The translations under genes were made by a program, and so were the position numbers. The notes beneath the pieces were generated by a model that did not search any database, was not told the DNA's origin, and saw only the letters and a program-made list of their open reading frames with translations. A DNA stretch of 62,934 nt from Nocardia arthritidis NBRC 100137 (lineage in GTDB: Bacteria; Actinomycetota; Actinomycetes; Mycobacteriales; Mycobacteriaceae): contig NZ_BDBB01000032.1 of the NCBI RefSeq assembly GCF_001612765.1, positions 1 to 62,934 of the forward strand, read 5' to 3'. Below are positions 1 to 8,824 of the stretch, piece after piece (positions within the stretch are counted from its first letter, which is position 1; each line of letters starts with the position of its first letter).

Positions 1-310
1 GGCCGCTCGGGTCGAGTTCGCGCAGCAGCGGCGCGCCGGCCAGCCGGGCCAGCCGGGTCCGGATGCGGGCGGTCAGCTGCTGGGCGGCTTTGCGGGTGAA
101 CGTCAGTCCGAGCACTTCGTCGGGCAGCACGAGCCCGTTCGCGACCATCCACACCACGCGGGCGGCCATGGTCTCGGTCTTGCCCGCACCCGCGCCCGCG
201 ACCACGAGGGTCGGGCCCGGCGGCGCGGCGATCACGGCGGCCTGTTCGTCGGTCGGCGGCGGCAGGCCCAGCGCCTGAGCCAGCTGATGCGGCGTCACCC
301 GGCCGGTCAC
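1..310 (-). CDS. adnB: AdnB-like ATP-dependent helicase/nuclease subunit, N-terminal part (runs off window)
   Basis: Only about the first 103 codons are in the window. The protein opens with a UvrD/RecB superfamily 1A helicase start: a Q-motif-like segment (PPPTDEQAAVI) and a Walker A motif GAGAGKT at about residues 39-45, followed by LTFTRKAAQQL, which is motif Ia. In actinobacteria AdnB pairs with AdnA as a heterodimeric motor-nuclease that resects double-strand breaks. The GTG start at 310 lies 43 nt after the adnA stop, and the adnA-adnB order matches Rv3202c-Rv3201c of M. tuberculosis. The Walker A and gene order are seen; the subunit assignment is inferred from context. The nuclease domain cannot be checked because the gene leaves the window. 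Confidence 0.85.
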   Translation of the reverse strand, partial: MTGRVTPHQLAQALGLPPPTDEQAAVIAAPPGPTLVVAGAGAGKTETMAARVVWMVANGLVLPDEVLGLTFTRKAAQQLTARIRTRLARLAGAPLLRELDPSG

Positions 311-353
311 GGCAGCGCCCCGGCAGCCGGCCGCGGCGAGGCCGAGGGCGCGC

Positions 354-3300
354 TCACTCGTCGGTCACCTGCCTTCCGCTGTCCTGCACGGGGCAGCTGC
401 CCGCTACCGCGCAGTGGCGGCATCCGTCGTTGCGCATGGCGAGGTAGCCGGGCCCCTGCGTGGACGCGGCGGCCTGGTGAATGGTGTCCCGCCAGTGCTC
501 GAGCGCCTCGGCGTCCAGCGGGGGCTGCATGCGCTGAGTCGCGCCCTCCGCCTTGCTCGGCTTCGCGACGTACACCAGCCGGGCCCCACCGGGTTCGCCG
601 GACGGAACGGTCCCGGTGTCCGCATCGGCGGAGCCGGATTCCGCCGGCGTGTCGAGAGCGCCCATGGCGGCCGCCACCTGATAGGTCGCCAGTTGCGCGT
701 GATCGACGGCGGCCTGCTTGGTGACGGGCGACTTGCCGGTCTTCACATCGACGATCACGAACCGCCCCTGCGCATCGCGCTCCAGCCGGTCGACGCGGCC
801 CCGGATCCGCACGGCGCGTTCTTCTTCCGTGCGCGCGGGCAACACGCAATCCACCGGCACCTCGACGCCGGCCTGAGTGAGCTCGCCGCGGGTGTTGCGG
901 ACCCAGGCCGAGAAGGTCTCCAGCATCGCCTCGGTGCGGCGCAGTTCTTGCCGGGAATGCCAGCCGGTCCCGGGATCCACCGCCCGCCAGGCGCGATCCA
1001 GCGCTTCGCGCACCTGGTCCGGGGGTACTTTGCCCGCGAGCGCCTGCACCAGCGTGTGGACCAGGTTGCCCTTGACGGCGTGCGGATTGTCGCCGTCGGT
1101 GCCGCCGTGGCGTTCCAGCGCCCAGCGCAGCGGGCAGGTGCGCAGCAATTCGACGGTGGAGGGCGACAGCGCTACCGCGCCGTCGTCCTCGATCCACAGC
1201 GGTCGCCGCGAGCTGAGCTCGGCGGTGCCGTACCAGTCCTCGGGGTGGGTGCCCCGCACGCCCGCGTCCGCCAGCCGCGCGAGCTGATGAGCGGCGCGGC
1301 GCCTGCGCTCCGGGTCTGCCTCGGGATCGCAGACCACGCCGCGCAATTCGGCGACCAGGGAGTGCATCACCAGGGCGCGTCCGGGATCGACCACCGGCAG
1401 CGCACCGGGCTCACCGTCGTCGTCGTGCCCGAGCAGTTCCGCGAGAAAACGCGAGGGCACCAGATCACGTTCGCCCGCGACCGATTCCACGGCGGTGACC
1501 AGCAGCGAGCGCCGGGCCCGGCTGCACGCGACGAGCAGCAGCCTGCGCTCCTCGGCGAGGATCGGCGCCGCGCGGCTCACCCGTTCCCCCGCGCCGGACA
1601 CCCCGGCGGTGAGATCGACGAGATCCTCGGTGTGCAGCAGGGTGCCGCGGGCGCGCGGGTTGGGCCAGATCCCCTCCTGGACGGCGGCGACGGCGACAAC
1701 ATCCCATTCCCGTCCGGCCGCGGCGTGCGCGCTCAGCAGCGCCACTGCCTCGCCCGGCGCCGTGCGCGGCGCCGCGTCCTGCGGAATCTCCTGTTGGGAC
1801 AGGTATTCGACGAACCCTTCGATGCTCGCGCGCGGCAACCGGTCGACGTAGGCGGCGGCCGCGTCGAACAACCCGACCGCGGCGTCCAGATCGCGATCGG
1901 CTTGCATGCCGACCGCGCCGCCGCGCTCCGACTGGGCCACCCAGCGCCGTTCCAGCCGGGAACCGGTCCACAGCGCCCACAGCACGTCCTCCAGGCTCGC
2001 GCCGCGCCCGCGCGCCTTCCGTGCGCGGCGTAGCGCGTCCAGTACCCGGCGCAGCGGCGCGGCCTCGACCTCGGTGAGCCGGTCCAGGATCGCCGGATCG
2101 CCGGTCCCGATCAACAGGTCGCGCAGCACCTGCGCGGAGGGGCGGTCGATATCCGTGTCGCGGTCCGGCGGCGGATCGTCGGCCGTGTCCGGGGTTTTCG
2201 CCCCGGCGCGCACCGATTCCAGCACAGCGCGCCGGATGCCCCGCCGCAGCCGGCGCAAGGCGATCTGGTCGGCGCCGCCCAGCGGGCCGGACAGCAGGTC
2301 GAGGGCGTCCTCCGGTTCGAATGCCGGTTCCGCGCCCCGCTGCGCCGCCTCGCCCGCCAGGATCGCGCGCAGCGACAGCAGCATCCAGGCCGCGCCGCGC
2401 CTGCGCGCCAGGGGTGTGTCCAATGCGGGCTGCTGCACGGGCACGCCGGCGGCGAGCAGGGCACGGCGCAGCGGCGCCAGTGACAGCGGCACCGAACGCA
2501 CGATCACCGCCATCCGCGACCACGGCACGCCACCGGTGAGATGCGCCCGGCGCAAGTGGTCGGCGATGAGCGCGGCCTCCTTCGCGGGGGTGGCCAGCAC
2601 GCGGACCCGCACCTCGGTGCCGTCCTCCCGCGGTCCCGCGCCTTCGGGCACCGGAATGCGCTGTGGCGCACTGCCCGGCAGGCGTGCGGCGATCCGCGCG
2701 ACCGCCAGCTCCACCTGACCGCCGCAGCGATGGCTGCCGCGCAGCACGATGCGCCGCTCGGGCGGCACGTCGAGTTCGGCGACGAACCGCGCGTCCGCGC
2801 CGCGGAAGGCGAAGACGGCCTGATCGGGATCGCCCGCGATCACCGTGGTCCGTGCGCTGTGCCCGATCGCCCGGACCAGGACGGCCGCCTGTGGGTCCAG
2901 GTGCTGCGCGTCGTCGACCAGCAGGTATCCGATCCTGGCGCGTTCGGTGGCGAGCAGGTTCGCGTCGGCGGCCAGCGCGTCCAGCGCCGCGCCGACCAGT
3001 TCGGCGGCGTCCAGCGCGGGCGCGGTCGCCTCCGGCGCCTCGACCCCGACCGACCAGCGCAGCAGCATCGTCTGCTCGTAGCGGATGGCGAACCTGCCCG
3101 CCGCCACCCATTCGGGCTTGGCGTGCTCGCGGCCGAGACGCACCAGGTCTTCCGGTCCGAGACCGCGTTCGGTGGCCCGGAGCATGAGATCGCGCAATTG
3201 CTCGGCGAACCCGCCGAGCGCGAGCGCGGGCCGCAGTCGCTCCGGCCACAATCCGCTCGCGCCTTCGGCCATGTCGGCCAGATCGCCGCGCAGCATCTCG

Positions 3301-3791
3301 CGCACCACGGCGTCCTGTTCGGCGCCGGTGAGCAGACGCGGCGGCGGGTTGCCGTGCGCCAGCGCGTGCCTGCGCAGCACGGAGAAGGCGTACGAGTGCA
3401 GGGTGCGCACCAAGGGTTCTCGTGTGGCCCCGGGCACACCGCCCTCGGCGCCGGGCTCGGGTCCGCTCAGCCGCGTGGTGATGGCGTCGCGCACGGCGCC
3501 TGCCGCTTGTTTCGAATGGGTCAGCACCAGGACCGATCCGGGATCGGCTCCGGCGGCGATGCGCCCGGCGGCGAGATCGACCAGCAGAGCGGTCTTGCCC
3601 GTGCCCGGGCCGCCGAGTACCTGCCAGGGCCGCCACCCCGGGCGCGCCGGACCGGCCTCGGCGGCGTCAAGCAGCGCGCGAACATCGGCGCCCCAGTCTC
3701 GCGGCCGGGGCGCCACCACAGTCCGGCGAACCAGTCGCACCGCGCCATCCGATCGCACCACGCGGGCTATTGCAACAGACACGACCGACAC
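354..3791 (-). CDS. adnA: AdnA-like ATP-dependent helicase/nuclease subunit
   Basis: About 1145 aa. It is a superfamily 1 helicase fused to a RecB-family nuclease, the partner of AdnB in resection of DNA ends. Walker A GGPGTGKT lies at about residues 60-67 and a helicase motif II-like LLVDDAQHLDP follows. The C-terminal third has the nuclease core (VIVDVKTGKS) and the cysteines of an Fe-S nuclease: CPLRWAL upstream, then C1124, C1127 and C1133 near the end. The reading frame stays open far upstream, antisense to the next two genes, so the start was chosen at GTG 3791 just before the conserved part; GTG 3782 is an alternative. The divergent hydrolase gene begins 63 nt away, so the two promoters share a short region. 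Confidence 0.9.
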   Translation of the reverse strand: MSVVSVAIARVVRSDGAVRLVRRTVVAPRPRDWGADVRALLDAAEAGPARPGWRPWQVLGGPGTGKTALLVDLAAGRIAAGADPGSVLVLTHSKQAAGAVRDAITTRLSGPEPGAEGGVPGATREPLVRTLHSYAFSVLRRHALAHGNPPPRLLTGAEQDAVVREMLRGDLADMAEGASGLWPERLRPALALGGFAEQLRDLMLRATERGLGPEDLVRLGREHAKPEWVAAGRFAIRYEQTMLLRWSVGVEAPEATAPALDAAELVGAALDALAADANLLATERARIGYLLVDDAQHLDPQAAVLVRAIGHSARTTVIAGDPDQAVFAFRGADARFVAELDVPPERRIVLRGSHRCGGQVELAVARIAARLPGSAPQRIPVPEGAGPREDGTEVRVRVLATPAKEAALIADHLRRAHLTGGVPWSRMAVIVRSVPLSLAPLRRALLAAGVPVQQPALDTPLARRRGAAWMLLSLRAILAGEAAQRGAEPAFEPEDALDLLSGPLGGADQIALRRLRRGIRRAVLESVRAGAKTPDTADDPPPDRDTDIDRPSAQVLRDLLIGTGDPAILDRLTEVEAAPLRRVLDALRRARKARGRGASLEDVLWALWTGSRLERRWVAQSERGGAVGMQADRDLDAAVGLFDAAAAYVDRLPRASIEGFVEYLSQQEIPQDAAPRTAPGEAVALLSAHAAAGREWDVVAVAAVQEGIWPNPRARGTLLHTEDLVDLTAGVSGAGERVSRAAPILAEERRLLLVACSRARRSLLVTAVESVAGERDLVPSRFLAELLGHDDDGEPGALPVVDPGRALVMHSLVAELRGVVCDPEADPERRRRAAHQLARLADAGVRGTHPEDWYGTAELSSRRPLWIEDDGAVALSPSTVELLRTCPLRWALERHGGTDGDNPHAVKGNLVHTLVQALAGKVPPDQVREALDRAWRAVDPGTGWHSRQELRRTEAMLETFSAWVRNTRGELTQAGVEVPVDCVLPARTEEERAVRIRGRVDRLERDAQGRFVIVDVKTGKSPVTKQAAVDHAQLATYQVAAAMGALDTPAESGSADADTGTVPSGEPGGARLVYVAKPSKAEGATQRMQPPLDAEALEHWRDTIHQAAASTQGPGYLAMRNDGCRHCAVAGSCPVQDSGRQVTDE

Positions 3792-3854
3792 GCCGGTACA
3801 CGCCTCCGCCCGACCGCCGGTGCACGCGACTGCGGCGCAGGTCAAAATGGACCG

Positions 3855-4631
3855 GTGTCTGTTTTGAATGTTCATCGGTTCGGTCCGACGACGGGACCGG
3901 TGGTGCTGGCCCTGCACGGCGTGACCGGCCACGGCAAACGCTGGGAAGACCTGGCCACCCGGCATCTGCCCGATGTCCGCGTGCTCGCGCCCGACCTGCG
4001 CGGGCACGGTCGCTCGACCTCGCTGCCGCCGTGGAACTTCGAGACCATCGTCGAGGATCTGGTCGGGTTGGTCACCACGGAGGCGGACCGCCCGGTGGTG
4101 GTGGTCGCGCACTCCTTCGGCGGCGCGTGCGCGCTGCACCTGGCGCATCGGCACCCCGAACTGGTGCGCAAGCTGGTGCTGCTCGATCCGGCCATCGCGC
4201 TGGAACCGGAATGGCTCAACGAGATCGCGCTGTCCACCCTGGTCTCGGCCGACTACGACAGCGTCGAGCACGCGCGCCAGGACAAATTGGACACCGGCTG
4301 GGGCGACGTCGAGCCGCGGTTGCTGGAAGCCGAACTCGACGAACACCTGATGCCCACCGCGGACGGACGCTTCGGCTGGCGGATGAGCCTGCCCGCCGTC
4401 AACTCCTACTGGGGCCAGTTGGCCCGCCACTGGGTGCTGCCGCCCGCCGACCTGCCCACCGTGCTGGTGCAGGCGATGAAGGTGCACCCGCCGTTCGTGA
4501 CGCCGGAGTTCCGCGCGGCGCTCACCGAGCACATGGGCGCCCGCCTGACCGTGCTCGAATGGAACTGCGATCACATGGTCGCCCAGGCGTATCCCGCCCA
4601 GACCGGCGAACTCGTGCGCTCGGTGCTCTGA
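3855..4631 (+). CDS. Alpha/beta-hydrolase (LipV-like)
   Basis: 258 aa with a complete alpha/beta-hydrolase fold pattern: an oxyanion-hole HG motif (LALHGVTGHG, about residues 18-27), a nucleophile elbow AHSFGG with Ser87, and a late histidine (CDHMV, about H240) as the catalytic base. No signal peptide, so it is probably a cytoplasmic esterase or lipase. It is divergent from adnA and 4 nt upstream of the Atl gene, the same neighbourhood as lipV (Rv3203) in M. tuberculosis. GTG 3855 was chosen because everything upstream in frame is antisense to adnA. Family membership is clear; the substrate is unknown. Confidence 0.85.
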   Translation: MSVLNVHRFGPTTGPVVLALHGVTGHGKRWEDLATRHLPDVRVLAPDLRGHGRSTSLPPWNFETIVEDLVGLVTTEADRPVVVVAHSFGGACALHLAHRHPELVRKLVLLDPAIALEPEWLNEIALSTLVSADYDSVEHARQDKLDTGWGDVEPRLLEAELDEHLMPTADGRFGWRMSLPAVNSYWGQLARHWVLPPADLPTVLVQAMKVHPPFVTPEFRAALTEHMGARLTVLEWNCDHMVAQAYPAQTGELVRSVL

Positions 4632-4635
4632 GCCG

Positions 4636-4947
4636 ATGCCGACCACCGACGCCCAGGTCGAGCAGGTGCGCGCGCTGGTGTCGGCGATCCCGCCCGGACG
4701 GGTCGCCACCTACGGCGACATCGCGGCGGCCGCCGGTCTGTCCACGCCGCGCACGGTGGGCTGGATCATGCGCACCGACTCGGCCGACCTGCCCTGGCAT
4801 CGCGTGCTCGGGGCGAGCGGCAAGCCCGCCGCGCACCTGGCCCATCGCCAGCTGCGCCTGCTCGCCGAGGAGGGCGTGCCGATCCACGACGGGCGCGTCG
4901 ACCTGCGAGCCGCGCGTTTCCCCCTGCCCGATCTCCCGCGCGACTGA
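4636..4947 (+). CDS. Alkyltransferase-like (Atl) DNA-binding protein
   Basis: 103 aa, the size of the C-terminal DNA-binding domain of O6-alkylguanine-DNA methyltransferase. The active-site motif reads P-W54-H-R-V, with tryptophan replacing the acceptor cysteine of true methyltransferases (PCHRV). That replacement is the hallmark of Atl proteins, which bind O6-alkylguanine and pass it to nucleotide excision repair rather than repairing it themselves. A helix-turn-helix stretch (YGDIAAAAGLSTPRTVG) precedes it. It follows the hydrolase by 4 nt, so the two are probably co-transcribed, matching the Rv3203-Rv3204 order. The Cys-to-Trp change is seen; the repair role is family knowledge. Confidence 0.88.
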   Translation: MPTTDAQVEQVRALVSAIPPGRVATYGDIAAAAGLSTPRTVGWIMRTDSADLPWHRVLGASGKPAAHLAHRQLRLLAEEGVPIHDGRVDLRAARFPLPDLPRD

Positions 4948-5001
4948 GCACCGCTTTCCGAAATGCCTCCGTGCCCGAATGGCGGACAGTACCGTTGATC
5001 C

Positions 5002-5757
5002 ATGCCCACCCGCCTGGCATGCGTCGCCTTCGATGCCGACCGACCGCGTCCGGTCGCGGATTTCTGGGCCGAACTGCTCGGATGGAGCGTGACCCTCGAC
5101 CGCCCCGACGAAGTGAACGTCGCGGCCCCCGACGCCGACGGTGGCGACTTGGCGCTCACCTTCCTGCCCGCGATGCGGGCCAAGGTCGGCAAGAACCGCT
5201 TACATCTCGATCTGGCCACCCGCTCGCTGGACCACCAGCGCACCCAGGTGGACCGGGCGCTGGCATTGGGCGCGCGATCGGTCGACATCGGCCAAGGCGC
5301 GGTGCCCTGGGCCGTGCTCGCCGACCCGGAGGGCAACGAGTTCTGCGTGCTCGAACCCAGGGAGGAGTACGTGGACACCGGATCCGTCGCGGCGATCGTG
5401 GTCGACACGCGCGACCCGCGACGCCTCGCCGAATTCTGGTCGGCCGCCACGGGCTGGCCGTCCACGCATCGCGGCGAGCGGCTGACCGGGCTGCGTTCAC
5501 CGACCGGGGTCGGCTCCTGGCTGGAGTTCGTGCGCAGCCCCGACGCGGGGTCCGGCCGGACCAGGCTGCGCCTGGATCTCACCTCGTTTCCGGCCGACGA
5601 CCGGGCCGCGGAGGTGGCCCGGCTGCACGCGGCGGGCGCCACGACGATCGACCGGGGCTCCCCGGCGCCCGCCCGGGACACCGATCTCGTGCTCGCCGAC
5701 CCGGAACTCAACGAGTTCCGGCTGCTGCCCCCGGCTCGCTTCTGGTCGAACGCCTGA
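5002..5757 (+). CDS. Two-domain VOC (glyoxalase-like) protein
   Basis: 251 aa with two vicinal-oxygen-chelate modules in tandem. The first (about 1-120) begins with LACVAFDADRPRPVADFW and ends with VLADPEGNEFCVLEP. The second (about 125-250) begins AIVVDTRDPRRLAEFW and ends VLADPELNEFRLLPP. Each end motif has the DPEGNEF-type signature where the family usually places a metal-binding glutamate. Members act as glyoxalases, dioxygenases or resistance proteins, and the substrate cannot be read here. It stands 54 nt after the Atl gene on the same strand and may be in the same transcript. No signal peptide. Confidence 0.8.
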   Translation: MPTRLACVAFDADRPRPVADFWAELLGWSVTLDRPDEVNVAAPDADGGDLALTFLPAMRAKVGKNRLHLDLATRSLDHQRTQVDRALALGARSVDIGQGAVPWAVLADPEGNEFCVLEPREEYVDTGSVAAIVVDTRDPRRLAEFWSAATGWPSTHRGERLTGLRSPTGVGSWLEFVRSPDAGSGRTRLRLDLTSFPADDRAAEVARLHAAGATTIDRGSPAPARDTDLVLADPELNEFRLLPPARFWSNA

Positions 5758-5839
5758 TCCGGGCCGTCCGCTCCCGGGCTTCCCGGCGGTGACGAATTAG
5801 CATGGCCGCCATGGTGTACCTAGCTCGAGGTCGTGGCGT

Positions 5840-7582
5840 GTGATCGCCGCCGACGCGATCGTGCTCGCGGGCGGCCGGGCCAGCCGGATGGGCGGCGTGG
5901 ACAAACCGGCCATCGTCATCGGCGGCCGTTCCATGCTCGAGGTGGCGCTCGCCGCCGTCGCCTCGTGCGCGCACACGGTGGTCGTCGGACCGCATCGGCC
6001 CGAGCTGGCGCCGGAGATCGTCCAGGTGCGCGAGGTGCCGCCCGGGTCGGGTCCGGTGCCGGCGATCGACACGGGGCTGCGCGCCCTCGGCTCCGCCGCC
6101 CCGCTGGTGGTGGTGCTGGCCGCCGACCTGCCGTTCCTGTCGCCGTGGGCGATCGCCGAGCTCCTCCGGCACGCCACCGAATCCGGCGCGGACGCGGTGT
6201 TCGCCGCCGACGAGTCGGGGCGCCCGCAATATCTGATCGGGGTGTGGCGGCGCTCCGCGCTGGCCGCCGCGCTGGACGGGCTCGACGCGCTGATCAATCA
6301 GCCGATGAAAGCGCTGGTGCCCGCCGCCGCCGCGATCATCCCGCTCTCCGGCGTCGGTGACTGCGACACCGACGAACAGGTGCGGCAGGCCAGGGCGGTG
6401 GTCGACGCACCACGGCAGCAATCCCCGCTCGACCTCGACGAGGCACGAGACATCCTGCGCGGCAGCCTGCCCCGGCTCACCACATATGAAGCCGATCTGC
6501 ATTCGGTGCTCGGGGCGGCGCTCGCGAGCCCGCTGACGGCGGCCGGGCCGCTGCCCCGCTTCGACGTCTCGGCGATGGACGGCTACGCGGTGGCGGGTGA
6601 CGGCCCGTGGCGCCTGCGCCGCGATATCGGCTTCGCGGGCGGGCGGCGACCGGTGGGACTGCTGCCGGGCGAGGCGGTGCGGATCGCCACGGGGGCGCAC
6701 GTCCCGGACGGCACCACGGGTGTGCTGCGCGACGAATTCGCGCACATCGCCGATGAGACGCTGTATCGCCTGCCGGACACCCCGCTTCGCGACGACATCC
6801 GCCGCCGAGGAGAGGACCGCGCGGCCGGTGATCCGGTCGCGCCGGAGGGCACGCCGGTCACCGCGGCGCTGGTCTCCGCGGCCGCGAGCGTCGAAGTCAC
6901 CGTGGCGCCGGTGCGCGGCCCGGTCCGCGCGCGCATCGTGATGACCGGGGACGAGATCCGCAGCGAGGGGCCGCTGCAGGCGGGGCAGACCCGCGACTCG
7001 ATCGGTCCCGTCCTGCCGGATCTGTTGTCCTGGAACGGTATTCGCACCGCCGATCGGGTGCATCTGCGCGATACTCCGCACGGCTTCGACGAGGTCATGA
7101 CCGTCGCGCCGGAGTGTGACCTGCTGGTGATCGTCGGGGCGACCGGCGGCGGAGCCGCCGACCAGCTCCGCGGTGCCCTCGCCCGCGCCGGAGCCGAGAT
7201 CCTGGTGCCGCGGCTGCGGCTGCGGCCGGGCGGTTCCACCGTCGTGGCCCAGCTCGCCTCCGGCACCACGGTGCTCGGCCTGCCCGGCAACCCGTTCGCC
7301 GCCGTGGCGTCGCTCATGGCGCTCGCGCCCGCGATCGTCGAGGGCCGCACCGGCGCCGCTCCCGCGCGCCCGCTGCGCGGACCGCTGCACAACGCCGCAG
7401 AGATCACCGGAGCGACGCCACGCGTCGTTCCGGCCCGCGCCGCCGGGGAAGGCGGCTGGATCGGTGACCCGACCATCCGCACGGCGCACCTCGGTGGCCT
7501 CGTCGACCGCGACGGCCTGGTCGTCGTCCCACCCGATGCCGGAGACGGAGTGATCGTCGAGTTCCTGCCGCTGCGCCGCTGA
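5840..7582 (+). CDS. Fused molybdenum-cofactor protein: MobA guanylyltransferase + MoeA molybdotransferase
   Basis: 580 aa made of two enzymes of molybdenum-cofactor synthesis. Residues 1 to about 195 are MobA-like, with the nucleotide-binding start LAGGRASRMGGVDKP (Lys22 in the expected place); MobA adds GMP to molybdopterin to give the MGD form. From about 196 to the end is MoeA-like, with PRFDVSAMDGYAV near residue 240 and LGLPGNPFA near 480; MoeA inserts molybdate. The length equals a full MobA plus a full MoeA, so neither half is obviously truncated. The usual TGG-SVGD loop is here the divergent GATGGGAADQ. NarG, 5 kb downstream, needs bis-MGD, so a supply role is likely. The GTG 5840 start is chosen because the MobA motif follows at once. 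Confidence 0.85.
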   Translation: MIAADAIVLAGGRASRMGGVDKPAIVIGGRSMLEVALAAVASCAHTVVVGPHRPELAPEIVQVREVPPGSGPVPAIDTGLRALGSAAPLVVVLAADLPFLSPWAIAELLRHATESGADAVFAADESGRPQYLIGVWRRSALAAALDGLDALINQPMKALVPAAAAIIPLSGVGDCDTDEQVRQARAVVDAPRQQSPLDLDEARDILRGSLPRLTTYEADLHSVLGAALASPLTAAGPLPRFDVSAMDGYAVAGDGPWRLRRDIGFAGGRRPVGLLPGEAVRIATGAHVPDGTTGVLRDEFAHIADETLYRLPDTPLRDDIRRRGEDRAAGDPVAPEGTPVTAALVSAAASVEVTVAPVRGPVRARIVMTGDEIRSEGPLQAGQTRDSIGPVLPDLLSWNGIRTADRVHLRDTPHGFDEVMTVAPECDLLVIVGATGGGAADQLRGALARAGAEILVPRLRLRPGGSTVVAQLASGTTVLGLPGNPFAAVASLMALAPAIVEGRTGAAPARPLRGPLHNAAEITGATPRVVPARAAGEGGWIGDPTIRTAHLGGLVDRDGLVVVPPDAGDGVIVEFLPLRR

Positions 7583-8057
7583 GCAACGCGTCGCGCTCCG
7601 GGTTCGTCGCTTCCGGGCACGGAAGTGCTTGCAGCGCAGTTCTTCCAAGACAACGAGTGCGCACACGACGCCGACAACGCGCCGCCACCGATCCGAAGTC
7701 GGTTGCCTTACAGACGAATCAGCGGGAGCGGCAGCGACCACTCGAATGATCCGCACGCTCCCTTACGACAGCGGAATCGAATTCACCACGATAAACACCG
7801 AGGCACTCGCGCACGCGTCACCACTTGCTCTGGTTCACCCTTGCCCCAACCCTCCGGCGCGCTGAGCAGGGGAAAGTCAACCAGAGGCACACCTCGGCCG
7901 AATTTGTTATCTAAATCAACGTGAATAATGCTTCTACCTGCACAAACATGACGAATCTGCCGCTAAGGGGCATATTTTTCATTTCCCCTTCCGGACGCCA
8001 TATCCGCTCGCTATCGTGTGTTCGTTAGGCGAATATCAATCCCCCGGAAAGGACCGT
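7583..8057. other. Intergenic stretch without a recognisable gene
   Basis: 475 bp between the MobA-MoeA gene and a small basic ORF. Open frames here have no family features. The last 150 bp are clearly more AT-rich than the surroundings (for example GGCATATTTTTCATTTCCCC near 7970), as expected of a promoter region for the downstream small gene. No clear terminator hairpin was seen. Confidence 0.5.
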
Positions 8058-8234
8058 GTGGAGATGACTGAAAAGTCGAAGAAAACGCCTAAGAAAATGC
8101 CGAAGCAGATGCCGAGGCAGCAGCAGCAACAGCGCCAAGAGCAGGACATGCGCGAGGGCGCGGACATGGAAGGCCGTCGGGGCACCAGGAGCGAGATGCC
8201 CGACCGGCGCGGCGAGCAGGAGCGCCGCCGCTAG
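8058..8234 (+). CDS. Small, highly basic Lys/Gln/Arg-rich protein of unknown function
   Basis: About 58 aa starting at GTG 8058, or 56 aa from ATG 8064. A purine-rich ribosome site GGAAAGGA at 8046-8053 precedes both, with 4 or 10 nt spacing. The product runs from a Lys/Pro/Met-rich start through a polyglutamine patch (PRQQQQQRQ) to an Arg/Glu-rich tail, with no hydrophobic core, and should be disordered. I do not recognise a family. The good ribosome site and AT-rich upstream region argue that it is real; nucleic-acid binding would be a guess from charge alone. Confidence 0.5.
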   Translation: MEMTEKSKKTPKKMPKQMPRQQQQQRQEQDMREGADMEGRRGTRSEMPDRRGEQERRR

Positions 8235-8404
8235 TTGATCTGCGCCACCCGCGCCGCCGGCCCCAACTCCTCCCGGGACCGGCGGCCGCGGTCGTTCGAG
8301 ACCCGTGCGCTTACCCCGCAGGTAATTGCCGCACCGCACGCGGCGGACCTACCGTCGGTGCGACGCCATCTCCGGCGTGATCGAACGAAGGAAGGCCAAA
8401 CGCC

Positions 8405-8746
8405 ATGTCCGCCTATGGCTTCGCCCACCTCCGCAGTCGCAGGGCCCATCCCGACATCCTCGAATACCTGGAGCGCATCCAGGCCACCTTGGACCCGTTC
8501 GGCGGCCGCTTCGTCATCCACGGGCCCCCGGCCGAGGTCGTGGAAGGCAACTGGCCCGGCAGCATGGTGCTGATCGAGTTCCCCGGGATGACCGAGGCGC
8601 GGGAGTGGTACCACTCGCCCGCCTATCAGGAAATCCTGCCGCTGCGCGCCGATCACATCGACGGCGACCTGCTGCTGATCGAGGGCGTCGGCCCGGACTA
8701 CGACCCACGCGAACGCGCCGCGAAACTGCGCACCCCGGCCGCCTGA
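8405..8746 (+). CDS. DUF1330-type small protein
   Basis: 113 aa, the size of the DUF1330 ferredoxin-like-fold family. Typical features are the hydrophobic start, the central GGRFVIHG strand, the VLIEFPGMTEAREWYHSPAYQ segment (read in two pieces: VLIEFPGM and EWYHSPAYQ), and the end LLLIEGV. The biochemical role of the family is not established. A ribosome site (GAAGGAAGG) sits just upstream of ATG 8405. It is 78 nt upstream of the methionine-salvage operon on the same strand and may be co-transcribed with it. Confidence 0.75.
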   Translation: MSAYGFAHLRSRRAHPDILEYLERIQATLDPFGGRFVIHGPPAEVVEGNWPGSMVLIEFPGMTEAREWYHSPAYQEILPLRADHIDGDLLLIEGVGPDYDPRERAAKLRTPAA

Positions 8747-8824
8747 CGCGATTTCGGCGCGCCGTCCCCCGTCCGATACCGTTGACCAGGCACGACACGG
8801 TTCGACGCGAGAAGGATGCGCCTG

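Noticed and set aside
3792..4709. Extension of the adnA frame by about 300 codons upstream.
   Set aside because: The extra part is antisense to the lipase-like and Atl genes and has no similarity to helicases, so a start near 3791 is used.
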